Positions 22,318 to 36,245 of a DNA stretch of 64,000 bases are shown one piece after another. The notes under the pieces are model-generated. The model had not been told where the DNA came from. It saw nothing but the letters and a program-made list of their open reading frames with translations, and did no database searches. Location: assembly GCA_049724395.1 (NCBI GenBank), contig JAUGWO010000025.1, positions 33,981 to 97,980 on the forward strand. Direction: 5' to 3'. Within the stretch, counting starts at the first letter, position 1; each line of letters opens with the position of its first letter. The translations under genes were made by a program, and so were the position numbers. This DNA comes from Spongospora subterranea f. sp. subterranea (Eukaryota > Endomyxa: Phytomyxea > Phytomyxea > Plasmodiophorida).

Positions 22318-25300
22318 TTACACATACGCGTTATTGTGTAATAACAGAACATTTCGAGCCAGTGTTATCTGAAGTCGAAAACGGAGATGTACTCGATTCG
22401 AAATATACGTGAGCAAATCGCTTGGTGTAACTTCTAACGTCAGCTCGTCCAGAATAACATCTGTCTCCGGAGACATTGCATGGAAAGGAATCATCAGAGC
22501 CAATGAAGATTGTTGTACGACGATGAGGCAAACGAATGTTGTAGAATCAACCGAGAGCGGGGTCTCTTGATTATCGAATAGGTGTGAAAATCGATCGAAA
22601 GTAACGGAACAGGAATCGAATCGTGTATATGCCAGGTGATGATAGATTACATCCTGAATTAGGTTATTGTATTGGTTGCACTGTCAAAATTTCCAATTCG
22701 ACAAGGCTCGAACATTCTCTTTCCTTTGTTTGATACGCGTTGCATTGGAAATCCTGTAAAACGTTGAAAAAACAGCGTCTGAAGATGCGATTTATGAAAG
22801 AGAAATACATGGCCTTCGAAGTCTTCAATCGCCTGGCAGTCCCCATGACAGCTTTGGAGATCGATTTCGTGGATGGAGGTGTGACACACACAGATGAATC
22901 CACATGAACGTTCCTATCCAGTGCGCGAGAACTCGACGCCAACGCTTCGCTTTCCGGTGTGGTGCTCTTGGATACAACGGGCGATGGGCGTTTACTGGAA
23001 CGCGCCGGGGATGGCGTCATCGAAGTCATAACAGATCGAAATATGGGCCGTGCAGGAACAATAACAGGCTGCTTTACAGCAGACGCTGCTTCACGATGTA
23101 AAGTGTCAATTTCAGACGTCGCAGTCTTGAAAACAGAAAATTAACATTCCTTGGGGTATAACAGCGAAAAAATAACGCGATGATGGCCAACGCAACGTAC
23201 CTGTAGCTGAGCATGTAAATCATTGACTTGAATGCGTAAGGATTTGATGAGGGAAGAGGCACGTCCATCTATCATCTCCACCTGGTAAATGGGACGGTAA
23301 GGAAAGCAACATGTCGAGTCCGTTCACATACCTTCCTGACGCGCTGAGCAAACGTCAATGTGCATTGAGTCTCGGCCAAATCAGCTGGGTCAGGCGACAA
23401 ATGGCTACGAGAAAGGGACCATTGTAAAAATTGGGATTCTTGACAAGCTAAGCAATTACCATAAAACAACTGTTCGGCCAGTTCCACCTGAACAACAATA
23501 ATCAGCAGTCTGAGACCCGAAATATAGAATAGGTAACATCAACCCAATGAATTCTGCAAGAGATTTGTTAGAACCGAATCGCGATATGGGACGTGCCCCG
23601 GCGCAGAATTTTGTGATCTGATGGCAAGAAATCAGATTCAACTGATCGTCAAAAATCCATAGAATTGAAGCAAATCATAGAATTACTTAGAGGTAGTTGA
23701 TTTAGATGACTGAGCTTTATACAGCGCGTTAATGACCTAAACTCCTGTTTTTGAAACCACATCCGATGGATCAGTGGGACGACGTACATTTCCTAGCGCT
23801 GACAGCGACCGGTTAATATAACCTGCTTCGCGAAGTTGTGCTCTGCATTCAATTGTAACTCTCTAAACACACCTGAGCCAATCAAGCTCACATCTCTTTT
23901 CTTACCCGGAGACCATACTTCGCACAACCCGCTCCTATAAAATCCAGTTAACACACACGCGCGCCAGAAACACAGAATTGCCCAGAGAACAACTTACGCT
24001 GCCGCAAAGATCGGTTAATGTAAGTGTAGAATAAAGTCGGCCATGAAGTTCGAGGTGAATCATGAATACGCAATGAGATCTGAAAGTACATTTACATTTC
24101 AGTGGCGATTTTCGAAACGAAGAGGATCAATCAAATGGAATAATCGTGAGAAACACAAGGATGAAATTGTGATTATGATCAGACCGACCTAGATGATTGA
24201 TCATTAAGAGCTGTAGCGCTAGTCTGTCGTGAATCGATCGCCCTCAGGCATAATGTAGCAACCTGCACACCAAGGATCAGCGGCAACAACTTTAGAAAAT
24301 TACTATACTGACCTGAGCAGCATTGACGACCACAATTGATTCGGCTCCGGCGACGGTTTTATTACCCGCCGCGTCATTCCGAATTTTCAACGAAGTTGCT
24401 GCATCTGTCGGAGCAATTATATAATTTGGAGGAAAAAACCCAATTTGAGACATTGAATACCGTTATTAGCGAGTAGATCACGAATCATTTCATTATAGAT
24501 CTCTACGATTTGCAAGCGCACGAGAAACTCGCCTTCGGTTCTAACCCTCTGAGAAGCGGAATTATATACAAACCCGTGCTCCAATGAAATGAGCAAGCGT
24601 ACCTGAGCGCATTCGTGGAAAACGCATTGAGAAGCGAGCAGCATTAGCCCTGGAGTTGTATCATCGCCCATCATCGTAAACGTTTTCCCACTCCCAGTTT
24701 GCCCATATGACATGAAAGTGACGTTGTAACCGTTGCAGCAGGAAATTGCTAATGGATGCATTTCATCCCAGAGATGCGTATGCTGGGCGGTTTCGCCAAA
24801 CACGTAGTCGAATGACGCAGCTGGTCCATCTGTTTTGCCAATGTGTGAGAAAGCGGCTTGCCGATGCATAGGGCTAACGCACCTGACAAGCGTAGAGTAC
24901 ACTCATCTAGACACTTAATGACAGAGTCATCAGTTGCTCGAGGACGAATACGAACAAAAACTCTATGGAAAACAACAGCATAGGTAAACAAATAGAAATT
25001 GAGCTATAGAGTGGAGCTGCATGGAAGCGAATTTCGAAAATATCAGGAGAAAAACATGAAAAGCCAGTCAAATCTATGTACGAACTTGCTCACAATGATG
25101 AGTATCATATTACCGAATATGACCCTGAAGGTCGATTAGCTTATTGCTCATAGACTTATAGCGTTGCTGTTGATGCCTGATACGCGCCGTCTGCTGTTCT
25201 GATAATCTCTATGCAGATATGCGTTACGAACAACGCGCAACATTGAGAGAGCAAGCAGGCAAACATTGAGGCGGAGGCGATATGAATCGCAATTGCGGAT

Positions 25301-25855
25301 CAGCTCTTCTTGTGTTTGGCGAACAACTTGACGAACACCCAGCGATAAGTGACGCAACGAGGTGATTGATTCCTGTACCTAGATTAGGAGATCAGCAAGA
25401 GAAGCCATCCTGGCTATGAAAAGAGACGATGTACTCTTGGAAGTACAATCGTAGAGCAGTTATTTCCAGGTTGGGCAGCGGGACTAACAAAGAATCAACC
25501 GAATGTTTCTGAAATGTAATGATCGATGGTTACATTGGAGTACGTTCGGTTTGTACAACATGTTGATATTCTTTCAATTCAAGTTGCAGTTGACTAATCT
25601 GATGAACTCGTCTATTAGAAAAATTTGCAGAGGTTAGGACTTGTTTCAAAAAACCTGATCGTGAGCGATGCCCAGTTCTTTGTCTTTCGCTTGTAATTTG
25701 GAAATATAAACACGATGCAAGGACATTGCCAACGCCGTCTGAGGTGTATCGCCTATACACGCTTCAGAATAAAAAAAACACATGATCATAAATACAAGCC
25801 ATCAGCAACAAAATTCCAGAGCGGCTCTGCGAACCGCAATTCGTGAATCCAAACA
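22318..25855 (-). CDS. Kinesin-14 family motor protein, multi-exon
   Basis: Kinesin-14s are minus-end-directed microtubule motors of spindle and cytoplasm. Coiled-coil exons come first (MSLHRVYISKLQAKDKEL; QLQLELKEYQHVV, about 25720-25540; SLRHLSLGVRQVVRQTQEEL, about 25360-25290). The neck NKLIDLQGHIR joins directly to the motor strand VFVRIRPRA (about 25160-24930). This neck-motor order is diagnostic for kinesin-14. Motor motifs follow: P-loop GQTGSGKT (about 24690), VEIYNEMIRDLL (about 24500), switch I region SSRSHCVFMIHLEL, switch II LTLTDLCGS (about 24020; the usual LAGSE is altered), INRSLSALGN (about 23810), HVPYRDSVLTNLLQNSLG (about 23580) and the closing TQCTLTFAQRVRK (about 23350). 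Unusually, about 300 further residues follow the motor (serine/proline-rich region, then FHAMSPETDVILDELTLEV) to TAA 22318. Start and final exons are uncertain. Confidence 0.85.
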
Positions 25856-26300
25856 TAAAGATTCCGACCTCTATGAGGCGACATTTGCGAAGCCCTATCT
25901 GACATTATAGCGTTATTTCAAACCCATGCACAAACGTGTGTTCAGGGGATCTGGATATCGCCACCAGTGAAAAAAAAAACAGGCGCTCGGCGTAAAGTAC
26001 AACACCAATGTGAGAATGGGGGTTCCGGCATTCAGGCGCAACCAACTCATAAAGTCGCTGTCACTGTTGAGTGTATGTTCACACCTTCACGTGGTCACGG
26101 TCATCAGGTGTACCGACTACAGTCAGACTACCCACAGCCGAGTACGAGGCCCCCCTGTTCTCGGCGCAATTGTAGGCCGCGCACCTGTTCCGGTCAACAC
26201 ACGGTTTTGACGATTTCTCAAATTTAAACCTTTCGGTCGGATTGACAGCTGCGATTGTATTTGTTAAAATATGATTATTTTGTGTGTCCCGGGAATGTTG
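25856..26300. other. Intergenic region between kinesin-14 and DNAI1
   Basis: About 440 bp between the probable start of the kinesin gene and the stop of the dynein intermediate chain gene, both on the minus strand. It should hold the kinesin promoter and the DNAI1 3' end. Open frames on the plus strand here (25967-26227) are short, overlapping and not family-like. Confidence 0.4.
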
Positions 26301-29300
26301 TTATTCGTCTTTGGACAGGACCTGCACCAGTCGTGTCCGCTGCTGTTCAACGGACCCGCAATCTGACATGCCATGGACCCTGAACACCTCTATGCGCCCG
26401 TCCCTGGTGCCTGCTGCAACAATCGGAGCATTTACACCGAATAGTACTGACGATAGCTTAGTCCCCGGTTGCATCGTCTCGCTAACCCATGGATTTACTG
26501 TAGAATTTTGTATATTCCAGACCTAAACATTCCGTCATATCCCCAGCTGAAAAGTTTAAACGCTTGTCGCTTACGTCGAGTCGCCCATCTCGCGACGCTG
26601 ACGCGAAAACACATGAATTATTCGAAGACCAATCGATGTCCATTATGTAATCATATCCGCTTTGCAAGGTCAATATCGGCTGGGTAGATTTCTGACAGAT
26701 TCACAAGTTGGATACACAGCCTTTTCATCAAATCTAGCCACATTGGGCAGCGGTCATCGGTTGATTTTTACCTGTGTCCACAGGCGAACGGTACAATCAG
26801 TTGAAGCGGTGACAAATGCGTCATCAAGGAATGGCGATATTTTGACGCGATTGACCGGACCGGTATGACCGAAATAGCTCTCGATGACCTATCGAGGATC
26901 GAATATTCAGGCAAGATGTCAATCGGTGCCACGACAACCAAAAGAAGATGCAAATCGAAATACAATTGGGACGATTAACCAGCAAACCTGTTCATTATAT
27001 GATTTTGAGCACTTATGAATGACGCCATCCTCAGTTCCAGCAAGGTATTGCGTCGAGTCAACACGAGAGAAATCAAAGCAGAGACTGGATCCTTGGCGGT
27101 TGATCATTCCTTCCCCTGTTGCAATGCGTCGCTGAGTAGCCTGTAACATCGCTTTGGAAACCGTTAGCGAACCTGTTTCCCCGATCTGCGATTGATCATG
27201 TATTCGCTTCAAGATCATGATATCCTGCGCGAACAATCCCTTCTTCATGCTCCATTGTTTGACGTGCCCATCTGTTGAAATGGATATGACTGACTCGGCG
27301 TTTTGCGTCCCTTTGGCGTTCCATTTAACACCCCAGACAGGATCGCTATGGTTGTGCGTTCCATGCGATGCGCGAAGAGCTGGAGCATCGCCACTAGTAC
27401 GAATATCATATATCGCCATTGACCCATCATATAAACCCACTATGCAAATTCGATATTTCAAGATGCTGAAAACATATGTTGTAAAAGAGCGGAGAACGAT
27501 CAAGATTTACCTGCTAGTAATTGTGGGTGATCAGTGCTGAAATCAAGGCATGTCACACCCACCGACGACTTGATCAAACGTGTTGGACATTCAGGATTAC
27601 TCAGTGTCCATAGAGCAATCAAACCAGGACTGACACCGTCAACTACAGTAGGATTTGAGTTGTGAAGCCCAACACGGATCCGAAGAACAAACCAGTTGTG
27701 TTAGAAACTTTCTACTAAAAATTGTCGAAATTCACAGAAAGTTGGCAGTTAACCAGGAACGGTGAAAGATGTAATCCGGTGGCATGTGCCTTGTTTACCA
27801 TTTTTGGCACTATCTGCAAACTCAACTGGGCCATATCCCGCTGCAAGAAGATCGCGGTTTGAACGATTCCAGTCCATCGCGTTGATGTTGTGACCAGCTC
27901 TAGTCGTAAGAAAAGTCAAGTTCAACCGCCAGTAACAAGAGACATATATTTTGTATTCATCGAAGCCATGGCTCAAAATGAAAAAGGCAAATAATCTTGG
28001 CAAACTCTTTAAGCGTCTTATGAAATTGGACAAAACGGTTGTCAAGTTCAGAAAACAATAAATACTAGCAAGATCTGTATGATCCAATGGCGTGATAAAT
28101 CTTACACAGCTACTGATGTGTATGTCCATAGTTTTTCCAGGTCGGCAATCCCATCATCAACCCCAGTTGTTTCCACATCAGAAGCTTTCGTCAAAACAGA
28201 TGCACTCCTCTCCAAAACTGGTTTCCTATATAACCAGAAATCATCACCTAAAGCATACGACAATAACTCGAATAGAACTTGAGCACAATCAACGTAAAAT
28301 TTCCACGTCACGAAACTGATAGCCAGTTCGAGTACTTTTCTGGCGAAGATGACTGCAATAGTTGCCGAGCTCGGTTCCGATATGATAGATGCTTAGAATG
28401 GATCTCATTCTGTATAATAGCCTTCTCCATAATCGTCAACGACCTCAACAGATTCGCATATTTTTCAACGGGCGGCTTTTGCTCTAGCACACAATATTGA
28501 TCAGACAACGATTGTCGAAAAGAACAGCTAATTAATTCCTCAATTAATTGACTGAATGAAAGTAAACGACGACGATGGAATCTATAATAATTCTACAATA
28601 TTTGACCTACTTATTACTTGCTGGCCAGACTCATGACTAGAGTCATATATGTCCCATTTTGAGCTTTGACATGACACCTGAATATATATATTCAATGGAG
28701 TTGAAAATAAAGAACTCAAGCTTGATGGAGAACATGGAATACAAGGGTGTCTATTGAAAATAAAGAATTTACATTTGCTTTACTGGGCGGCAGTGCCTGT
28801 GCTTCCTTGTTTTTCTTGGGCAGATTGAAGGTTCGCGCTGCCCGCTCGGACACAGTTGCCCGGTGTTCCAAGCGCTTCGCATATGATGCATTTGCAGCCT
28901 AAAACTCAACTATCAAACAAGGATACTTGAATGTATAGATATATAATCTTTTGATCAGAACAAAGAAATCACTTCCTGGTGGATAATGCCCAAGTTTCGC
29001 GATATTACAAAGAACAGTCCAAGTAAACACCTCGGTTTGGGCAGCGAGTTCTGTGTGCTTAGACCACACACATAACGACGGCAGATCCAATAACGTGTAA
29101 GTTGTTGACTCGGATAGGCGTATCTCCAGTAATTTGTTGAGCTCCAATGCTGTATACTCGAATGGTGGCAAAACAACCGCAGCCTAATAACTCAAAGAGC
29201 ATTCAGAAACAAAAAATCGGTTAGAAATAGAAGCGTGATACTAAATCGCTCGGTGAACGTAGCCTATTGTTGGAGTTTTTAATTCGTAATTAACTTTGGC

Positions 29301-30251
29301 CGAATAAATAACGAATTTGTGTGGCGAAATTAATGGAAGAAATGGAGCATCTTACGTTTTGCTGGACTGCGGTGGTGTTTGCAGAATGTGCCTCGTCCCG
29401 ACGATTTTCAAAGTCGGAACTGAGTTCAGCTTCGTCTACGTCGACATCACTATTGCCACCACTGTGGACGTCGTTGGCGGCCGCAGCAGAATCCGAATTA
29501 TCAGATGTATCGACACTTAGTGACGATGAACCCCCTTCGATATAGTTTTTATTGGAACCTGAGCGGAATATCTTATGAGAGTCCCGATGATGACAAACAG
29601 ATCAACATGCGCTGTAGCTGATAATTCAGATTCAGACAGCGTAACAATACAGAAGGTGTTCCACAGATCTCGACAAACGATGAACATACCTTCTCTGGAG
29701 CTAATGTTGGTACCGCGGCTGGCGCTTGATGGAGCAGCAGATATCTGACTCCCGTTATCGGTTGCGGCCGACCCACGATGCTAAGTGCCAATGTGTCAAA
29801 CATAAGCCCACCACATCGTTGGGGAGAAATATGGATCAAATGATGAAAAGTCTATCAATTTCAATTGATACAGCAGTCAAGTATAACAAATGGACAGAAG
29901 CTTAAGATTACCTTTTTCCCTGATGATTTGCTGGACCCAGATTTTTTTGACATTCCGGATTTGGAGTTTGTATCGAGCGGCAACGGGGTGCAATCGATTC
30001 CGTTGATCACGACACGAGATGGATCTTTATTGCGAGACGACTTCCCAGATCGTAGAGTCGTTCCTAAGACATGCAAAAGTAAATCCAGATGGTTGATCCG
30101 GAAAACGGGATTGATCAACTTCTCGTGAGTGCAGCATACCCCTTCCTGTACGATGTGAGCCAAACACTACCGACCGTCTGGACTGCAAATTTGTAGCTTT
30201 ACTACTGCTTGGTGCGACCATTTTATCAGAGGCCTTGGCCGTTGTAGACAT
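26301..30251 (-). CDS. DNAI1: Axonemal dynein intermediate chain 1 (DNAI1/IC78-like), multi-exon
   Basis: DNAI1 is a WD40 scaffold of the outer dynein arm that powers flagellar beating. Start ATG at 30251 (MSTTAKASDKMVAPSSSK), then a lysine/serine-rich N-tail. The propeller is well conserved: RAGHNINAMDWNRSNRD then LLAAGYG (about 27900-27820); GLYDGSMAIYDIRTSGD, HSDPVWGVKWN and ISTDGHVKQWSMKKGLF (27430-27230); TGEGMINRQGSSLCFDFSR and AGTEDGVIHKCSKSYNEQ (27120-27000); LTLQSGYDYIMDIDWS and FASASRDGRLDVWNIQ (26680-26500). It ends with AGTRDGRIEVFRV and stop TAA at 26301. Each block has an obvious counterpart in animal and Chlamydomonas IC1 (for example DPVWQVRW, GTEEGRIHKCSKAY). About a dozen short introns. 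The gene is direct evidence for a motile flagellum with outer arms. Confidence 0.92.
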
Positions 30252-30596
30252 GGCGTTCGATCGCTGTTGATCGTTGAAACCTGGATCAAAGACGGAACCA
30301 CAACACTATCGGTTATGATATGCTGTTCACAATAAAGAGGTCATGAGCTAATCACTTCTCGTTACAGGACACGCCAACTTACAGAGACACTCTATTTTAC
30401 AGGACACTGTTTAAACCACGTGGCCTCGTCAAGGGATATCACTCCAGTATTGTTGCCAGCAGATGATAAAACAAGAACGTGATATGCTACAAACGAGCAA
30501 CACTTCATGATAGAAAGATCTTATATTCGGTCCAGGAGAATTCTATACTGAGTGCCTTCATTTGGGGATTGAGATTATATGGAATATATATATTTG

Positions 30597-33500
30597 CTAG
30601 TTAAGGTGATGCTTCTTGCTTTTGTGATGGGCCTTAGCGGTCCGTATCATCTTGGCCTTCCGTTTGATGAACAGCTCTAATTGACTAGTTTTGAACAGAT
30701 ACGCGATTAACAGGCAACACCCTGAAATGACCGCTGTTATCGAAACCACTGCGGATTGAATTGGTTTTTCCAACGGGGCATGAATCACGAACACAATGAA
30801 CTCGGTGGTCAGCGTGCAATAAGTTCCTGTGTAAGAAACAATCAAAGATTGGTCCGTACAAAACGTATTTGCTTAAGGACCGTTTCTGATGATGGCTTGA
30901 AAATGGTACAAACCTTCGCCCTCCCAAATAATACCGCTGGAAGGGTCCAATATATAAGGACCTTCGCCATCACCATTACTACTACAAACTGTAGACGCTG
31001 TGAAACACGAACAATTATCAGCAATTTGAATGGGCCTTATACTTCGATTACGGGCCACCTGTTATACAGAAGTCTGATCTCCCATTCATTTCAATAATCT
31101 CGTATGTTTGGGTGACGTTATTAATCACTTTTCCCCACGAGGTAATGAACAGCGGAGGAGAAAACACGTCACTAAAATCCACGCTCGGCGCCTGTGGTGC
31201 CAAAATTGATAAATGGAACCCGCACGAAACATCTAACGATTATAATAGTTTTGCACTGGGCCAAAAATATTATCAATAAGACGACACAAATGTGAACAGA
31301 TGTCGACACTTTAAAAACAGCTATTGAACATCGACAACAAGGGTAAACAGGATACCGTCTGAATGCAGTCGCTGTTTGAGATTGAAATTTGAGACGCATT
31401 TGCATTACAAGTGCATTGGCTAGTTCCCAATCCCGTACAAGATTTGAACAGTCCAGTACCACGACATATCGTCAGATATTCCTCCAAAGCAATGGATGGG
31501 ACAACATTATAAACGTTAGGGCTGAGAGGAACTCCAACCCCTGGGGCATTGAAAGAGCACTATTTAAGTACTGGTATAACTGGTAAAATATCCATCATAC
31601 CTAACGATGAGGGAGGCCGATAGTTGACCGGAATGCTGACTGTCTTGGAAAACTGATTGGGATCGATAATGATGGATTTTCCTGGAGGACAGCCCAAGAG
31701 GATATAGGATGTAGCAGGATATGACGAAAACGAAGACGGAGGTATGACGCAACCGAACGATGTACGATCGGTGTCCAGGGTAAAAGAAGAAAATACAATT
31801 GGGGCATAGACCGTAATCGGCAACCGATATAGTTACCTGATTTCCCTGGACGTTGTTAGCGCCAGTAGTGAAATTAGACGAGAGCGATAATGATATATCG
31901 GTATTGATTAAACCTGACCAAATCATTTGATCAATCAACCTTGCAAACAACAGAGACGAAGAAACAATAAAAAGTTGTTACTCAATGCTTGGCGAATTTG
32001 ACGAAAACAGGATAAATTTGCATACCGGTTACAGACAACCGCAATTTGGTATCGGATGGAGACAAAAATGACAGTACGTCATGTGAGTCGTTGTTGTCAA
32101 TGAACAAGACTGATTCCGGAATGATCGCCGAAGCTTCGTCGAACGGACAATCAATGATCGTATAAAGAAAATTTTTCTATGGAAACAATCAGACACCTTG
32201 CTAGTAGAGTATAAAGGAGTATTTGATACTGGAGACGATTATCCGGTTAACAAATTTCGTGAAATTAGAATGGTTGTAAGGAATGACGATCGTTACCTCG
32301 GCGATATACGCTAATTTGGGCATTTGTCGAAGATCAGCACCGACACTGATAGTAACAAGATCCCATTGCCCTGCCATGTATGTTTTGGTCACGAACGTAA
32401 TATTTTCTGATGTCAGTCCCAGCTGGCACTCAACACGAGTCGAATTCACATATCGATTAATGACTCCCCAGACGCTGCCTAAAGCAACGATTCTCCCAAT
32501 GTCCCCTTTAGAAAACGAAAACCTGACAAAAATGTTAGTAGACGGATAGAAATTTGTATCTGATGCCGTGTAAACGATTAGCTGAGAATTTGTATCCAAT
32601 TGTGCGCCAGAATTGGTATGTGTCAGATTACGTTCCGGGAGTAAGCTCGCAAATGAACGACGTCGTAGCCGCAATGACATTCAAAAGCTGACGACCAACT
32701 CTGGCATGGTTGATATAGGGCGCAAAATTGAACAGCTGCCATTGCTTTTGTGCTGTGGTTGATGTTTTTGAAAAAGGTTGTATGATAACATCAGCGAGGA
32801 TGTGAGTCAGATTAACGCGTGTCTGCACAGCTCTCAGATCATGATACAGTTAAAAAAAGTACAGTGCACTTGCTTTGAGGAGAAATACTCCCTGGTTAGC
32901 CCAGAGAGTGTTGCTAATATGATTCTGAGTCCACCCCTCAACAGTGACATTGTTGAGCGAGGGGTATGGAATCTGCAGCTCGATCATAGCAGCGAACGAA
33001 GAACCAGCGTAAGGAGAAGTGATGGAAATGTCGAATTCACTGGGCACTGCACAGGATACGCTACGATTAAATATCAGTTGAATCAAAGACAACACCGATG
33101 TAGCAAGCATGGCTGAATTCTTTGCCCCTTACTCTTCAAGTTTGCGAATCTCCAGCGGACCTTGATCGATATCGGAGAGGTGCACCTGCATCGAAGTGTT
33201 TTTGGAGTCGACTGCCATGAAGGACATGGATCCAGACTCTGAAAACGGTACTAAGAGAGTCTCAGAAACAGAGTGTAACATATTGCAATGTGGATCGCCA
33301 CCACAATGCCGAACACGATTGTCAAATATGCCCCAAACGCAAAAACAGCAACAATCGAACATTATTCGAAAGATAACAAAAAAAGAAAAGTGATATTGAG
33401 ATGAGAGATTCTTACCAATAATCGCGTCGACGGAAGGGAATTGCGTTATAGTGGGAAATCTTCGCAGCCAAAACGATTGCATGCATTGCCCATAATCTAG

Positions 33501-36245
33501 TTCGATGTGATAAAGTGTCGCGGGCGTTGATAGAATCGTTATCGTAATTTGGCTAAACTAAAGAGAGACAGTATATTGTGACAGTATCAAACAGAATCCA
33601 CAAAAGGCCAACCTCGTCGATGCTGATCGCGATATTTGACGATAGCCGTGGATCAATGGTCCAGCATTGCACGACAGAGTTTTCATTTGTCTTGCCGATA
33701 TACACAATGCCATTAGTGACATCGTGGACGGTGTATATAGCTGAGCGGCGGCTGCCAACGATACGAATATTTGAGGATAAAGGTCCCGGAACAGCAACAC
33801 GACGAAACAGTTGCCCATCATCTCGCGATATCCAAAGTTGCGAACCTGAGAAAGACCATAAATTAGGCAAATTTAATACTGCTGATGAAACCGAAAACAT
33901 AATTTTCAAAATGTAATGTAACATATGCGGTACTGACCAATTAGTACGAACAAACCGTTGCCATAAGAGAATGGCGTGATTGATGGTAATACACTGGTAT
34001 CACCCACCATCGGGAATGTAAAGCCTTCGATGGTGTAGTTTTCGAAATCGTTGTTGATTAACAACTGATATTTTGCGTTTGCAGACACTTTGACCAGCGT
34101 AACCGACACGTTCCGGTTAGGGATTGATATAGGCGATGTGACCAATCGATCTGATGACATCTCACGACAAGGGGTGACAGAGCAGTCGAATGACCTTAGG
34201 GAACGTGTGCGGTTGGCTGCAGTCAGAAAGATCACAGACCTGCAGATAAAATTTACTGCTTCAGTAAATAGATTGATAAAAGCGTGAAATTGTTTTGCTC
34301 TGAAGGTTCAGCAATGCTTTGTAGGACGACCTACCTTCGCTCAAAAACATCACCGAAATTGCATTGGTTTGTGGTATAGATCGTCGCTTCAGACATTGAT
34401 ACATTCAACAAAGAAGTTGTCTGTGATGTTGGAAATATCATCACCCTTTCGAGAGACCGATTCGTTGCAACAATCAAAGAATCCTCTAAAAACCGCACAG
34501 CCAGTATTGATCGAGACCCGGAAGACAAACTGAGAAATGGTGCTGTCAACTGAAGTTTGAGTTGAAGGCAATGTGTCATAAAACTTGACGGAAAGTACGA
34601 AACCCATAAAAAGCATTTTAGCAAATTCAACGCAACTCGACTCTCAAATGGGAAAAATATCCTCATCTATATAAGCAATGTGAGAATTCGTTAGAATAGA
34701 TATGATTTACGTGATATACGAGAAGGTGAAAAACATATCGAGACTAAGAACCAGATGAGTTGAGTTGAACCATATACATGTCGTCAACGAGCACGGGTTG
34801 CAAATCATTGATTGGAATTGATCTAAAGGGACGGCTGGGCTTATTGGAGTCTTTACCAGGTGCGGCAACCTATAGCAACATCGTCAAAAATATATCCAGT
34901 TCGGCATTTCAACCATCAAAGGCTGAGGGAAGTCAATCAGGCAAATGTGTTTTACCCTTCATAAGATTCTGGTCTCAAGCTGATTGTAAACCGCGTAGTT
35001 TTCACCAAGACATCGCAATCATTCGATTTTTTGACGATCATCCCGAAGGTCTTGAAGTCGGATTTCCCCGATAAACTCGCCACCCATGCGAAAATGGAAC
35101 TGTCGAATGTGACATCATGTAATGAAATAGACGAATCCGACAAGGTAATTATCGGGGTTTCTCCTATACACTGGAGATAAATACTTCTTTTATCAGTGGA
35201 CAAAAAAGTGTCCAACGAAATTTCTCAAGCAGCGGTGATTGAGTTTGACCACAATTCATCGACAACAAATTTTCAAACTTAACCTACCGTTATCGTTCAA
35301 TCGTTGCGTTAGTATCTTCGAGCGTTCAAGGGTCGGTTCTAAAATATCCCAAGCACGAAAATACACGTGCCCAAGAAAACTGGTGGACAACGGATCATAG
35401 GTCACTGTCATAATACGAGCTGGTCCAGATTCCACTTGCTCGACTGTGCAGAATACAGCACGCTGACATATCAGGTTGGTTAGACATCAATTATCGGGGA
35501 CGAACTCAAGCATCAGAACCGTCCGCAAAATATTTCCAAATTGTCAATGACATCTCTATATGAAAATATACCTGAAAATTTGGCTGCACATAGAAAGCCA
35601 AGATGGTAAATGGCGCCATTCTTCCCGATAGCGTTGTATCTCCAGACCCATCAGGTCGGTTAGTTGCTGAGACTCTAATTCGTTTTAGACCGGAACCGAA
35701 AACGGCAAATTTGAACAATCTGTTGGTACTGTTGGACACCTACATTACAATTTTAGGGTATATCTATGACGATTTGCTTTGCGAAAGGGGATTATGACTT
35801 TGCAATGATGTCATAACGAACCCAATCACACAAACGCCAATCCTTCAAGAACCAAATGTTGACCCTGAATCTTACCGAGATGAATGTGTCGTCAATGGCA
35901 ATAACATTGAAGTAGAGAATATCCCCGTGATCATCATAGGATAGTCGCAGATCAAGCGTGACCTATAAACACAGACATATATAAATGATGAAACGGAAGC
36001 TCAGCGTGTCTAATGAGATGTTCTCCCATGACTCCCAACATCCCACGCTCTCATCGTTACAACCCCATACAACTACTGTCACTGCCTCGTTACTCGTTCA
36101 GATAAGGTTCAGTGCTTACCGTGTCGCCTGTAACAATAGGGTTTGACATGGTAGCATAGACGGCTGCGTTAAGACTGGGTTCGCCAGCCGTCCATTCCAC
36201 CATGATCAGGGCAAGGGTGATGAATAACGCCATTGTCTCTATCAT
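30597..36245 (-). CDS. Large single-pass membrane protein with Asp-box, possibly CatSper-auxiliary-like
   Basis: Start ATG at 36245 gives a signal peptide (MIETMALFITLALIMVEW, cut near TAG/EPS). Many exons follow with short introns, encoding a roughly 1400-residue extracellular part rich in beta strands and N-glycosylation sites (NLT, NRT, NST, NHS). An Asp-box/BNR turn, QLWISRDDGQLFRRV (about 33840-33790), sits in propeller-like sequence. Cysteine-bearing phrases such as HCGGDPHC (about 33310) suggest disulfides. Near the C-terminus one helix (SAVVSITAVISGCCLLIAYL, about 30755-30690) is followed by a 30-residue basic, histidine-rich tail ending at TAG 30597. Signal peptide, Asp-box propeller, stem, one helix and short tail is the plan of CatSper beta/gamma/delta/epsilon. 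Its position beside a flagellar dynein gene fits. The family link is inference; any large adhesion-type ectodomain remains possible. Confidence 0.6.
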
